Part shown: one piece after another, positions 9,135-17,976 of the stretch
Layout: each line of letters begins with the position of its first letter
Numbering within the stretch: position 1 is the stretch's first letter
Source of the DNA: an uncultured Ruminococcus sp.
Lineage (GTDB): Bacteria; Bacillota; Clostridia; Oscillospirales; Ruminococcaceae
Direction: 5' to 3'
Assembly (NCBI GenBank): GCA_947627625.1
Contig: CANQWR010000002.1
Location: 62,001 to 126,000 of the forward strand
Length of the DNA: 64,000 nt
Made by a program: the position numbers and the translations under genes
Notes under the pieces: generated by a model
What the model saw: the letters and a program-made list of their open reading frames with translations, nothing else
Told to the model about the DNA's origin: nothing
Databases searched by the model: none

Positions 9135-9983
9135 ATGTTTCACAAAAAGATAAAGAAATTAACGTCTGCACTGGTCACTCTGTCGGTACTCCTCACGGGG
9201 CAGACTTTTACGGCAGCTGCGGAGGAATCCGAACCGTTGATAGGACTCTCTGTCATAAACATCTCAGCGGAGCAGGTGGAGAAAAACCCCGAAATTCCCG
9301 TGAGCCTGATTGTCAGCGGAGTGGAGGGGAAGTACGCCGTGACGGAGATATGGACTTCTTTTGACGACAGACTTGAAATAGAGACCGACAATTCGGGAGA
9401 ACCTGTTGTGGCTGTCACGGAAAATTCGGGCGGTATGCTTGTGCAGACTGCCCCGTCACGCTATCTGGACAATTCAACTTCCGAAATAGTCGACCTGAAC
9501 GGCGTGAGGTTTATAAGTTCCTCATCCGAAAACACGGGGAAAGACGGTACACTTTTCAAAGTGAACGTAAAACTCCCCGAGGACGTGAAAGCAGGGGACG
9601 AGTTTCCGCTGAAAGTAGTACCCGTAGGCAGGGAGACTGTGAACAATGATTTTGTGGACAGTGTCTTTACAAATGCCGACAACGACAGCGAGGGGAAGTC
9701 CATGCAGGAGAAAATTTTTTCACAGGGCATTTGCAACGGCTGTATAAGGATTGTGGGGGATTCGGATACGATTTCGGGGGACGCAAACTGTGACGGGATA
9801 GTCACCATAGCGGACAGCGTTTCCATTTTGCAGTATCTTGCAAATTCGAGCGAGTATCCGCTTTCGGAAACGGCTATGACAAATGCGGACATAAACAATG
9901 TCGGAGATGGCGTAAATGTGGAAGATGCACTTCTCATTCAGAAATACGATGCGGGAATTGTTATGGCACTCTCCGAGAAGTAA
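9135..9983 (+). CDS. Secreted cohesin-like/dockerin adaptor protein
   Basis: A 282-residue exported protein. Residues 1-29 form a signal peptide (KKIKK, hydrophobic core, AAA cleavage region). Residues about 34-207 look like one beta-sandwich cohesin-type domain: a VSLIVSG strand near residue 57, and GTLFKVNVKLPEDVKAGDEF at 138-157, which resembles the late cohesin strands. Residues 214-280 are a type I dockerin with two calcium loops: GDANCDGIVTIAD is canonical, while NADINNVGDGVNVED has one extra residue in the loop. A single cohesin plus a dockerin is the layout of ScaC-type adaptors in Ruminococcus flavefaciens cellulosomes, which switch the binding specificity of a scaffoldin. The dockerin is clear; the cohesin call is by pattern only. 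It is monocistronic, with its own promoter and a good GGAGG site. Confidence 0.7.
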   Translation: MFHKKIKKLTSALVTLSVLLTGQTFTAAAEESEPLIGLSVINISAEQVEKNPEIPVSLIVSGVEGKYAVTEIWTSFDDRLEIETDNSGEPVVAVTENSGGMLVQTAPSRYLDNSTSEIVDLNGVRFISSSSENTGKDGTLFKVNVKLPEDVKAGDEFPLKVVPVGRETVNNDFVDSVFTNADNDSEGKSMQEKIFSQGICNGCIRIVGDSDTISGDANCDGIVTIADSVSILQYLANSSEYPLSETAMTNADINNVGDGVNVEDALLIQKYDAGIVMALSEK

Positions 9984-10013
9984 ATATTTGGGAAATCTGC
10001 CCCACAGTAGATT

Positions 10014-10170
10014 ATCATGGGGGGTTCGGGGGGATTCTTCCCCCCGACGGGGGTTTGGGGGCAGAGCCCCCAATGGGGGTTCAGGGGGCAAAGCCCCCTG
10101 CCTCTTATCGTTCTAAAGGGGTTTAGAGGGCGAAGCCCCCCACAAGGCAACGCCCCTGCCTCTTATCGTT
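10014..10170 (+). repeat. GC-rich multi-hairpin repeat, locus 1
   Basis: Full core (10014-10116) in forward orientation: ATCATGGGGGGTTCGG at the left, GGGGGCAGAGCCCCC and CAGGGGGCAAAGCCCCCTG hairpins in the middle, ATCGTTCTAA at the right end. A partial second copy of the last hairpin follows to 10170. It sits between converging genes. The CAGTAGATTATCATGG left flank is shared with loci 5, 13, 14 and 16. Confidence 0.9.
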
Positions 10171-10198
10171 CACCTTAAAAAAGTCTCCACAAATTCCA

Positions 10199-10239
10199 TA
10201 AAAATAGGCAGAGTCGTAAAAAGCCCTGCCTATTTTTTT
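10199..10239. terminator. Bidirectional terminator between the adaptor and znuB
   Basis: AAAATAGGCAG (about 10201-10211) pairs with CTGCCTATTTTTTT (10226-10239). There is a T-run on the plus strand and a shorter one on the minus strand, so it can serve both converging transcripts. It overlaps the znuB stop codon. Confidence 0.8.
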
Positions 10240-11072
10240 GATATTGCCGAAAAGATCGCAAATGAGACTATGTCCGCACAGACTATTGTCGCCCCCACGG
10301 GAGTTGAGAGGAGTATCGAGACCGCTATTCCGACTGACGAACAGACGACCGCTGTGACTGCCGAGCAAATCATCACGCTCCGAAAGCTCTTGAACACACG
10401 CATTGCCGACAGTGGCGGGAAGATTATGAGTGCCGAAATAAGCAGAGAGCCGACCAGATTCATAGCTGTGACTATGACCACAGCCGTTATAATTGCTATC
10501 AGAAGATTGTATCTGTCGGCGTTCACACCCGTTGCAGATGCAAAATTTTCGTCAAAAGTAACTGAAAATATTTTGTGATAGAGGAGTACAAAAACGCCAA
10601 GGACTGCCACCGCCATTACGGTGCAGAAAAGCACGTCGGAGCTTTTGAGTGTCAGAATTGACGAAGAGCCGAAAAGGGTACTGCAAACATCGGAGGAGAT
10701 ATTTGACGAGGACGGAAATTTGTTCATAAGCATATACCCGACCGCCAGAGAGCCTGCCGAAATCATCGCTATTGAAGCGTCACCGTTTATTTTTGCGTTC
10801 GTGCCTGTTTTGAGAATCAGCACAGCGGAGACCACGGTCAAAGGCATTACCACGAGCATATTTTCAAAGCCCGACAGTTTGAGTACGGAGGCGACTGCCA
10901 TTGCACCAAAAGCGACATGTGAGAGACCGTCACCTATAAAAGAGAACCTCTTTAAGACGAGTGTCACGCCGAGGAGTGACGAGCAGAGGGCGATAAGTGT
11001 CACGACAACAAAGGCGTACCGCACAAACGGGAGTGAGAGATATTCTTGAAAAGTTTGGAGAACATCATTCAT
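10230..11072 (-). CDS. znuB: Zinc/manganese ABC transporter permease
   Basis: A family 3 (ZnuB/AdcB-type) membrane permease of about 280 residues with eight or so hydrophobic segments. Near the N-terminus it has GVTLVLKRFSFIGDGLSHVAFG, including the SFIGDGLSH signature of this family, and near the C-terminus LVGSLLISALIIFPPLSA. It forms the channel for the metal delivered by the ZnuA-like lipoprotein. I take ATG 11072 as the start, because it has GGGGAGG at good distance; an in-frame GTG at 11084 overlaps that site. The start lies within the end of znuC, so translation is coupled. Last gene of znuA-znuC-znuB. Confidence 0.9.
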   Translation of the reverse strand: MNDVLQTFQEYLSLPFVRYAFVVVTLIALCSSLLGVTLVLKRFSFIGDGLSHVAFGAMAVASVLKLSGFENMLVVMPLTVVSAVLILKTGTNAKINGDASIAMISAGSLAVGYMLMNKFPSSSNISSDVCSTLFGSSSILTLKSSDVLFCTVMAVAVLGVFVLLYHKIFSVTFDENFASATGVNADRYNLLIAIITAVVIVTAMNLVGSLLISALIIFPPLSAMRVFKSFRSVMICSAVTAVVCSSVGIAVSILLSTPVGATIVCADIVSFAIFSAISKK

Positions 11073-11793
11073 GCAGGGTGTCACCTCCCCGAAAATTTTT
11101 GTTTTTATTTATATTTTTATCTATATTTTTGTTTATATAATCGTTCACGCTCCCGAAGAAAAAAGTGTTTTTTCCGAGACTGAGAACGTGCGTTGAGTAT
11201 TTCACTATAGAATTTACATCGTGTGAAATCATTATGATAGTGACACCCGATTTGTTCAGATTTTTTATTATTTCGTACATCTCTGCCTGTGCCTGTGGGT
11301 CGAGACCTGTAACAGGTTCGTCAAGCAGGAGAATTTTTTCAGCCGAACAGAGTGCCCTTGCGAGCAGAACTCTCTGTTGCTGACCTCCCGACAGCTCCCT
11401 GTAGCACTTTGACGACAGGGATTCTATGCCGAGTTTTTTCATATTATTTTCAGCGGACTTTTTTTCTGTCGCACTGTAAAACGGTCTCAGCCCCATTTTA
11501 GCTGTGAACCCCGACAGCACTATCTCTCTGACGGAAGCGGGGAAATCCCTCTGTGCAGGAGTTTGCTGTGGGAGATAGCCAATGTCAGAGGGTTTCAGAC
11601 CGTCAAACTTTATCTCACCGCCGAGAGCTTTTTGCAGTCCGAGAAGGGTTTTCATAAGGGTACTCTTGCCCGAACCGTTTTCGCCGACTATGCAGAGAAA
11701 GTCCCCCTCCGAGACCGAAAAGTTCAGACCACTAAGCACAATTTTACTGCCGTATCCGAGCGACAGGTTTTTACAATCAATCTGTCTTTTCAT
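11065..11793 (-). CDS. znuC: Zinc/manganese ABC transporter ATPase
   Basis: A 242-residue ABC ATPase that powers metal import. Walker A is GENGSGKST, the Q-loop is in GYLPQQTP, the signature is LSGGQQQR and Walker B is ILLLDEPVTGLD, followed by the H-loop ISHD. PASVREIVLSGF is typical of the ZnuC/AdcC group. The C-terminus is lysine- and asparagine-rich (NKNIDKNINKNKNFRGG) and likely disordered. Its start is directly adjacent to the znuA stop and its end overlaps znuB, so the three genes form one operon. Confidence 0.92.
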   Translation of the reverse strand: MKRQIDCKNLSLGYGSKIVLSGLNFSVSEGDFLCIVGENGSGKSTLMKTLLGLQKALGGEIKFDGLKPSDIGYLPQQTPAQRDFPASVREIVLSGFTAKMGLRPFYSATEKKSAENNMKKLGIESLSSKCYRELSGGQQQRVLLARALCSAEKILLLDEPVTGLDPQAQAEMYEIIKNLNKSGVTIIMISHDVNSIVKYSTHVLSLGKNTFFFGSVNDYINKNIDKNINKNKNFRGGDTLHE

Positions 11794-12810
11794 TCAATTC
11801 AGAGCCTCTTCAAGAATATCGTAATTTTCAAGCATTGATGACAGATAAGTTTTCCCCTTTTTAATCTGTTTTTCCGTCACGAACTGCCCCGAGTCGAGGA
11901 CAGCTATTTTTTGGTTCTTTTTTTCGGTCAGGTCTATTATAGCCTGAGCGACGGAGGGGTCTGTACCCTCAATGGTGAAAATCGTGTTGCTGTGGAAATA
12001 GGCAACCTGTTTGGCGAGGGCTTTTATTTGCGTTTCGGTTGTCTGGAAATCTTTTTTGCAGGTGTCGACAGCGGAGTACCAGTCGAGTTCGTAGTCATAG
12101 GTGAAGTACCTGAAAGGAAATCTGTCACCGAATATGAGAGCGTGTTTTTTGGCTTCACTGAACATTATTCTGAATTTTTTGTCGAGTGCGGCGAGTTGGC
12201 TGTTATATGAATCAAGATTGCTCCTGTAGTCCTGTTCATTCTGGGAGTCCACATTGCAGATTACGTCTGTTATGGCGGAGCAGAACGTCTGAGCGTTTCG
12301 GAGTGACAGCCAGACGTGTTCGTCATATATGGGATCGGGTTCGACGTACTCATTTTCGTCTATAACGCCGTCACCGTCCTTGTCGAGTTTACTCAGGCGG
12401 ATTTTGGGCTGTGGGAGTTCTATGGCATTTTCGCCGAGAATTTCCATAAGATTGACAGTCTGCATAGAGGGATTCTTTATTGTATCGAGTGCGGGCTGAA
12501 CCCACTCGTCCGACTCACCGCCTACATATATGAAAATATCACATTCTGAAATTTTATCAAGGTCTGGTGCAGAGGGCTGGTAGTGGTGGAGGTCACTGCC
12601 GTCACTTAAAAGATATGTAACGGAAGCCTCTTTCAGATGACTTCCGAGTATTTCCCTTACCCAGTCATATTCTGCAAATATGGTGCAGACCACACTGAAT
12701 CTGCCCTTGTCCGCTGAACTTGTATTTTCCGTCTGCATGGGTGTACAGGCGGAAAAGCACAGTGCCGACAAAATACAGACAAGGACGGCTGAAAGAATTT
12801 TTTTGAACAT
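11794..12810 (-). CDS. znuA: Zinc-binding lipoprotein of ABC transporter, with EF-hand-like loop
   Basis: A 338-residue cluster A-I solute-binding protein. A signal peptide with lipobox (SALCFSAC, Cys21) anchors it to the membrane. Metal ligands typical of ZnuA/AdcA are visible: HHYQPS (H75/H76), DEHVWLS (H165) and KKHALIFGDRFPFRYF (H223). Between the first and second ligand, where many zinc-binding relatives carry a His-rich loop, residues 143-154 read DKDGDGVIDENE. That is a canonical 12-residue EF-hand calcium loop (D1, D3, D5, G6, I8, E12). Zinc is the likely substrate by family, manganese less likely. First gene of znuACB behind a consensus promoter. Confidence 0.88.
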   Translation of the reverse strand: MFKKILSAVLVCILSALCFSACTPMQTENTSSADKGRFSVVCTIFAEYDWVREILGSHLKEASVTYLLSDGSDLHHYQPSAPDLDKISECDIFIYVGGESDEWVQPALDTIKNPSMQTVNLMEILGENAIELPQPKIRLSKLDKDGDGVIDENEYVEPDPIYDEHVWLSLRNAQTFCSAITDVICNVDSQNEQDYRSNLDSYNSQLAALDKKFRIMFSEAKKHALIFGDRFPFRYFTYDYELDWYSAVDTCKKDFQTTETQIKALAKQVAYFHSNTIFTIEGTDPSVAQAIIDLTEKKNQKIAVLDSGQFVTEKQIKKGKTYLSSMLENYDILEEALN

Positions 12811-12868
12811 AAAAAATACCTCTGAAAAAAATCTCGTCTTAAATTGTACAGAATTTCATAACAGGTCT

Positions 12869-12897
12869 ATTATATCACGGTGTCGGAAATATGTCAA
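12869..12897 (-). promoter_or_regulatory. Consensus sigma-A promoter of znuACB
   Basis: Read on the minus strand: TTGACA (12897-12892), 17 bases, TATAAT (12874-12869). It lies 59 bases before the znuA start. Such a perfect promoter suggests that a repressor (Zur-like) sets expression, but I could not identify a convincing operator. Confidence 0.85.
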
Positions 12898-12941
12898 GCA
12901 TTGGAGTTTTATAGAGTTGAATTTATTTAATACAAATCGGC

Positions 12942-13610
12942 TTAAACAGTTTTACAGCAACAGGCACAGTACACAAGCGAAACGCCGTTCTCTTTGAGGA
13001 CTGATGCGACTTCCGAGATGGTACTGCCCGTTGTGCAGATGTCATCGACAACGAGAATATTTTTGTGTGCTATCACATCTTCGACGGCAATTTTGTCGGA
13101 AATACCGAATGCCCCGACAATATTTTTTTCTCTGTCCGTTCGGCTGAGAGTCTTCTGCTCTGAAGTCCCACGCTTTTTTATAACAGCGTCTTTGAGGACG
13201 GGGACGGAAATTCTCTTTGACAGTTCCCCCGCAATTACGACAGCTTGGTTGAAACCACGCCTTTTTTCGTCCTTTTTTGTCATGGGAACGGGTACGATAA
13301 AGTCAATATCACCGCAAAAATCGGAATTTTTCACGCTCTTTGCAAGAAATTCACCGAGAGCGTGTGCGGAGTTGCCCTTTATGCCGTTTTTCAGGAGAAA
13401 TATTGCAGGGGAAATTTTCTCATTGTAGACAAAAGGTGCGGTAAAACTATCAACGTTTTTTATGGAGACTTCCCGACTTTTGTCGAAAAACGGCAGGTTT
13501 GCGGTGCAGTCCGCACAGAAAAACTCTCTCGGGGAAATAATCTCCCCGCACACAGGACACCTGAACGGAAAAAACAGGTGCAGAATATTTCTCCCGAAAA
13601 ACTTGTCCAT
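12942..13610 (-). CDS. comF: ComF family phosphoribosyltransferase-like protein
   Basis: About 222 residues. The N-terminus has a zinc-finger-like Cys cluster (CPVCGEIISPREFFCADC), followed by the ComF core. Near the C-terminus is the PRPP-binding loop NILVVDDICTTGSTISE, the type I phosphoribosyltransferase signature. ComF proteins are needed for DNA uptake in competent Firmicutes, and many genomes without competence keep one near other housekeeping genes. I choose ATG 13610 because it overlaps the stop of the upstream methyltransferase gene as ATGA; a GTG at 13634 is also in frame but has no ribosome site. Confidence 0.88.
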   Translation of the reverse strand: MDKFFGRNILHLFFPFRCPVCGEIISPREFFCADCTANLPFFDKSREVSIKNVDSFTAPFVYNEKISPAIFLLKNGIKGNSAHALGEFLAKSVKNSDFCGDIDFIVPVPMTKKDEKRRGFNQAVVIAGELSKRISVPVLKDAVIKKRGTSEQKTLSRTDREKNIVGAFGISDKIAVEDVIAHKNILVVDDICTTGSTISEVASVLKENGVSLVYCACCCKTV

Positions 13611-14725
13611 CAGAAATATGAATACAGCTGACACTTTATCATGCCGTTGTATAGTTTACGCCTTTTTCTTGCCCTTGCACCGAAAAACTTCTCAAAATTT
13701 TCGTGCGGAGATATTATATTGCTTGCAAAACCGCCGTCTTTGCCGAGAACTTTCCCCATAGTCCTGTAAATTTCCTCAGCCTGACGTAGCTCAAGCATTC
13801 GCTCTCCATAGGGGGGATTGCATATAACTATTGAGTTTTCGGGTTGCCTGAACTGCGATATGTCTGCCTGTCTCACCTCTATGCACGAGCCGACACCTGC
13901 TTTTTTGGCGTTTTCGACAGTGAGGGCGACAGCATCGGGATCTATGTCAAAACCGTATGCTCTGAATTTTGCGGAGCGGTCAATGAGGTCGATAGCCCTT
14001 GCACGCTCCTCACGCCAGATTTTGGAATTTGAAAATTTCCACTTCTCAGCGGAAAAACTCCTGTTTATGCCGACAGGAATTTTCATAGCTTTCATAGCGG
14101 ACTCTATCAGGATAGTACCGCTTCCGCAGAACGGATCGCACACCACCGAATCAGAACGCACTCTTGCAAGGTCACATATTCCGAATGCGAGAGTCTCTTT
14201 TATAGGTGCGGAGTTTGAATTTCTCCTGTAGCCACGTTTGTGAAGTCCGACACCGCTTGTGTCGAGATAGATATTTACAATATTTTTTAATATACTGAAT
14301 TTTATCTGTACCGTCGCACCCGTCTCTTTGAACCAGTTTGTCTTATATTTTAACTTAAGTCTCTCAACGACAGCCTTTTTTACTATCGCCTGACAGTCGG
14401 GAACGCTGTGCAGCTGTGAGTTCAGGGAATACCCCTTGACGGGGAAAGCCTCGTCAACAGCTATGTAGTTTTCAAAATCTATCGCCTTGACACCCTGAAA
14501 AAGCTGTTCAAATGTATCAGCTTTGAACTGTGCAAGCTGAATCATGACTCTTTCGGCAGTCGCAAGACATATATTCATGCGTGCAAGAATATTTTCATCG
14601 CCCGAAAACGTGACTTTTCCGTTTTCGGTGTTTATGTCCCGACCGCCGTTTTTTTCTATTTCGTATTTGAGGACGCTCTCAAGTCCGAAGTGACACGGAC
14701 AGCAGAGTATCAGATTATCATTCAT
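13610..14725 (-). CDS. THUMP-domain class I rRNA methyltransferase (RlmL N-terminal/YpsC type)
   Basis: About 371 residues. The N-terminal part (to about residue 160) is a THUMP-like RNA-binding region, starting NLILCCPCHFGLESVLKYE as in this family. The C-terminal Rossmann domain has the SAM motif VVCDPFCGSGTILIE and the N6/N2-methyltransferase motif ICNPPYGER (NPPY). The family acts on 23S rRNA; by comparison with E. coli RlmL the likely product is N2-methylguanosine, but the exact site is inferred. ATG 14725 follows AAGGTGA. It overlaps comF by four bases, so the two are translationally coupled. Confidence 0.87.
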   Translation of the reverse strand: MNDNLILCCPCHFGLESVLKYEIEKNGGRDINTENGKVTFSGDENILARMNICLATAERVMIQLAQFKADTFEQLFQGVKAIDFENYIAVDEAFPVKGYSLNSQLHSVPDCQAIVKKAVVERLKLKYKTNWFKETGATVQIKFSILKNIVNIYLDTSGVGLHKRGYRRNSNSAPIKETLAFGICDLARVRSDSVVCDPFCGSGTILIESAMKAMKIPVGINRSFSAEKWKFSNSKIWREERARAIDLIDRSAKFRAYGFDIDPDAVALTVENAKKAGVGSCIEVRQADISQFRQPENSIVICNPPYGERMLELRQAEEIYRTMGKVLGKDGGFASNIISPHENFEKFFGARARKRRKLYNGMIKCQLYSYF

Positions 14726-14828
14726 AAAAATCACCTTATATCAGAAAAATATCTGCACATAGTACAGACATTTTTCTGTAGATTATTTAATTTTTAGATT
14801 ATTAAGATTATAAATCTAAAATCTAAAA

Positions 14829-17519
14829 TCACCATTCACCTGCACCGACATTGGGGTCAACGTATTCGCCGCCAACACCTGCATTAGGGTCGACGTACTC
14901 CCCACCGCCAGCGTTGGGGTCTACATATTCACCGCCGCCTGTGTTACCGCCAGCGTTGGGGTCATAGTACTCACCGCCCGTGTTACCGCCTGCATTGGGG
15001 TCGACGTACTCACCGCCTGTGTTGCCGCCTGTGTTGGGGTCGACATACTCGCCGCCCGTGTTGCCCCAAGTGTTGTTATTCCAGCCGTTATTCCAAGTGT
15101 TGTTATTATTATTGTTATTGCCGTTGGTGTTGTTGCTGTTGTTATTGCTGTTACCGTTACTTGAAGACCAGCCGTGATTTCCCGTGCAGACGGGGGCGTT
15201 TGAAGATTTCCAGTAACCCGTTATACCTTTCGGGCAGTAGTTTCCCGCAATATTTCCCGTGACCGTACACATAGGTGCAGAGATGACATTCGGGTCTGCT
15301 TCAAAGTCGGTGGCAGTATCGGCGAAATTGTTTTCAATGTAGTCCCCGACAGCATTTCTCCAGATGTCGGAGGAGTGCAGAGAAGTGGGCAGAGAGAGTT
15401 CCTGATTGTAGAACTGATAGCCTATAGTTATACCGCTGACAAAGTCGGGTGTGAGTCCGACAAAAGTCAAATCGTACCAGTTATCTGTAGTACCCGTCTT
15501 ACCGCACACAACTTTGTTGCTGAGTTTTGCGGAAGTACCCGTACCGTTGTCCACTACATTTTTGAGCAGACGGTTCATAACCCAAGCTGTTTCGGAACTT
15601 ACCGCCCTGTGAGCATTTCCGTCATTTGAGTAGAGAATTTTGTGGTTGCTGTCCTCAATTCTTGAAACTATGTGAGCTTCGTTATAGATACCCCTGTTTC
15701 CGTAGGGGATATAGGCGTTCACAAGATTTTCAAGAGTAATTCCGTATGTCAACGCACCGACTGTAAGAGGGGAGTAGTCCTCGTCATCGGGGTCGAGATT
15801 CATTCCCATTTTTTCCGTGCAGAACTCATAGACAGCGTGGGGGGTGAGGGTCTGACAGAGTTGTGCGGGAGCGGTGTTAAAGGACTGCTGTAACAGATAG
15901 TAAATATTGTAAGTCTGATGTGAGAGGACGGTCTTGCTGTCGGTGGAGTAGTTGGTAGGCCACGGTTTGCCGTCGATTTCGGTTATAGCGTCGTCTTTCA
16001 GCTGTGAACCCCAGTGGATAGTATCTGTCTCAAGGGCGAGACCGTAAGTAGAAATCGGTTTCATAGTCGAACCGATTTGACGGGGTTCCGTGACGGCGTA
16101 ACTTGTGGAGAGGGAGGAGTCTTTTTCGCCCCAGTTTCCGACAAGCGATTTGACAGAGCCGTCATAGTTCAGTGCTATGAACGCAATGTGCGGGAGGTAC
16201 TGTTCAGCGTTTCCGTCGCCGTCAATATCAGCCCACTTGCTGACAAAGTCCTCGGAGACAAGGTTGTTTATATCGCTGAATTTCTCCTCCATGTACTTCT
16301 GCATTTGGTCGTCAATAGTCGAATAAATTCTGTAACCGCCCTTGTTTATACGTTTTATAGCCTCATCTTCGTCAATGTTGTACTGTTCCATGAGGTACTG
16401 TGCGGCTTCGTACATCATAGCGTCCACTTCCCAAGAGTAGACTTTCTGTGACTGTTCCATCTGGTCAAGGTCTACTTCGGGGTGTAGAGAGCGGTATTCT
16501 TCGGAGTCGGTGTATATAATTTTTTCGTCAAGGTACTGTTGATACTCATCATAAGTTATAGCACCGTTTTTGTACATCTGCCACAAAACGTACTTCTGAC
16601 GGATTTTGTTGTTTGCCCTTCCGTCAACGATAAGTTCGCCCGTTTCGTCGTCATAAGTTTCAACAAAAGGACCGTAATAGTTAGGACTTTGCGGAATTGC
16701 AGCGAGTACGGCAGCTTCGGGGACTGTGAGTTCCTCTACATTTTTTCCGAAATACCTTGTTGCGGCGAGTTGTATGCCGTTTATAGGACCTCCGAAACCT
16801 ATGTAGTTGAGATACTCCTCTAAGATTTCGTCCTTTGAGTAAGTTTTTTCGAGCTGCATAGCACTGAAAATCTCACGGATTTTACGCTGTGGGGAGTGTT
16901 TGTCGTCACCTGTCAGATTTTTTACAAGCTGTTGGGTGATGGTAGAACCGCCCTGTTCGGTGTTGTAAATGTGTATGAACATATTCAGAAACGCCGAAAA
17001 AGTTCTCTTGTAGTCAACACCATCGTGAGTATAGAAACGCTCGTCCTCCGTGCAGATAAAGGCATCACGGACGTGCTGGGGGATCCTGTCAATTGAAACT
17101 GGTATTCGCTGAACGTCCGTCTTGATACTCTGGAGTACAACGAGATTTGTGTCACCGTTTTCGTCAGTTTCATTGCCGTAGAAATAGGTGTCACTGCCCG
17201 ACTCAAGTTCCTGAAGAGTAATATTTGTAGCGTCCTCCATGAAGTTCAGGACATAGACCGTGAGGGCAGTTGCGACTATAGTTCCCGTTATCACCATGAC
17301 GAGAAACATTGAGAGCAGAGTTGTCGCTATTACCATGAAGAACTTCTTGAAAAACATCAGAATCTTGTTTTTCTTTTTCCTCTTCTTTTTTCTCCTTCTC
17401 ACAGGTGGCGGGGGCGGATAATATCCGTCCTGCTGTGGCGGGAAATCCTCCGAGTTTGGAGGTATACTTGTCTGATTTATCTGGTTTTCGTTAGGCATGG
17501 CAGAAAACCGCAACCGCAT
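14829..17519 (-). CDS. Class A penicillin-binding protein (PBP1A type) with repetitive tail
   Basis: 896 residues. A cytoplasmic Pro-rich then basic N-terminus (RRRKKKRKKK) precedes one membrane segment (about 61-92). The GT51 glycosyltransferase domain contains TEDERFYTHDGVDYKR (catalytic E158) and GGSTITQQLVKN. The transpeptidase domain contains S484-TMK and KTGTT at 674. It polymerises and cross-links peptidoglycan outside the membrane. After a Cys-containing segment (CTVTGNIAGNYCPKG) comes an Asn/Ser-rich linker (about 785-820) and then six imperfect copies of a GGEYVDPNAGGNT-like unit to the C-terminus. Such a tail is unusual in length and regularity. The first ATG (17519) has AAAGGAGAG about 12 bases upstream; a second ATG at 17498 lacks one. 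Confidence 0.93.
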   Translation of the reverse strand: MRLRFSAMPNENQINQTSIPPNSEDFPPQQDGYYPPPPPVRRRKKKRKKKNKILMFFKKFFMVIATTLLSMFLVMVITGTIVATALTVYVLNFMEDATNITLQELESGSDTYFYGNETDENGDTNLVVLQSIKTDVQRIPVSIDRIPQHVRDAFICTEDERFYTHDGVDYKRTFSAFLNMFIHIYNTEQGGSTITQQLVKNLTGDDKHSPQRKIREIFSAMQLEKTYSKDEILEEYLNYIGFGGPINGIQLAATRYFGKNVEELTVPEAAVLAAIPQSPNYYGPFVETYDDETGELIVDGRANNKIRQKYVLWQMYKNGAITYDEYQQYLDEKIIYTDSEEYRSLHPEVDLDQMEQSQKVYSWEVDAMMYEAAQYLMEQYNIDEDEAIKRINKGGYRIYSTIDDQMQKYMEEKFSDINNLVSEDFVSKWADIDGDGNAEQYLPHIAFIALNYDGSVKSLVGNWGEKDSSLSTSYAVTEPRQIGSTMKPISTYGLALETDTIHWGSQLKDDAITEIDGKPWPTNYSTDSKTVLSHQTYNIYYLLQQSFNTAPAQLCQTLTPHAVYEFCTEKMGMNLDPDDEDYSPLTVGALTYGITLENLVNAYIPYGNRGIYNEAHIVSRIEDSNHKILYSNDGNAHRAVSSETAWVMNRLLKNVVDNGTGTSAKLSNKVVCGKTGTTDNWYDLTFVGLTPDFVSGITIGYQFYNQELSLPTSLHSSDIWRNAVGDYIENNFADTATDFEADPNVISAPMCTVTGNIAGNYCPKGITGYWKSSNAPVCTGNHGWSSSNGNSNNNSNNTNGNNNNNNNTWNNGWNNNTWGNTGGEYVDPNTGGNTGGEYVDPNAGGNTGGEYYDPNAGGNTGGGEYVDPNAGGGEYVDPNAGVGGEYVDPNVGAGEW

Positions 17520-17604
17520 AAAACGGTTGACTCTCCTTTCTTTTTAAGATAAATTATAATTTTCGTGGGACTTTACCCAAGTTCCCAAAATCAAAGCAGT
17601 GGAC

Positions 17605-17810
17605 TGTCACGGGGGGTTCGGGGGCGGGGTATGGGGTGTCCCCATTTTCAAATTCCCCTGACAGGGGTTTGGGGGCAGAGCCCCCAATGGGGGTTCAGGG
17701 GGCGAAGCCCCCTGCCTCCTATCGTTCTAATTAAAAAATATTAAATCTCCAAAAAAATATAATTTTAATAAAATTATTTTTTGGGCAGAACCCCCCAATT
17801 CCAAAAAGTC
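17605..17810 (+). repeat. GC-rich repeat, locus 2 (central variant plus AT module)
   Basis: Fills most of the 457 bp between the divergent PBP and BofC-like genes. The left part is replaced by the variant module GGGGCGGGGTATGGGGTGTC / CCCCATTTTCAAAT; the right half of the core (GGGGGCAGAGCCCCC, CAGGGGGCGAAGCCCCCTG, ATCGTTCTAA) is intact. An AT-rich palindromic module follows (about 17731-17800). A TATAAT lies at 17916-17921 before the next gene, but no clear -35 was found. Confidence 0.85.
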
Positions 17811-17976
17811 CCCCAAAATTATAATTTTCCTGTCCTGACCGTGATTGTTGTTACTCTATATTATAGCACATAAAAACGGATTTGTTAAGGGGTAAATTAA
17901 AATTTGGTGATTTTGTATAATACATAAAAATATGGCAACAATATTTACAGCAATTTCAGCAAGGAGTGGTAAAAAG

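Noticed and set aside
9461-9937. Long minus-strand ORFs opposite the adaptor, glg and folC genes
   Set aside because: They are shadows of real plus- or minus-strand genes; the translated sequences match no family and have no ribosome sites.
12811-12868. Zur operator between the znuA promoter and start
   Set aside because: I looked for a 9-1-9 type palindrome and found nothing convincing, so I list only the promoter.
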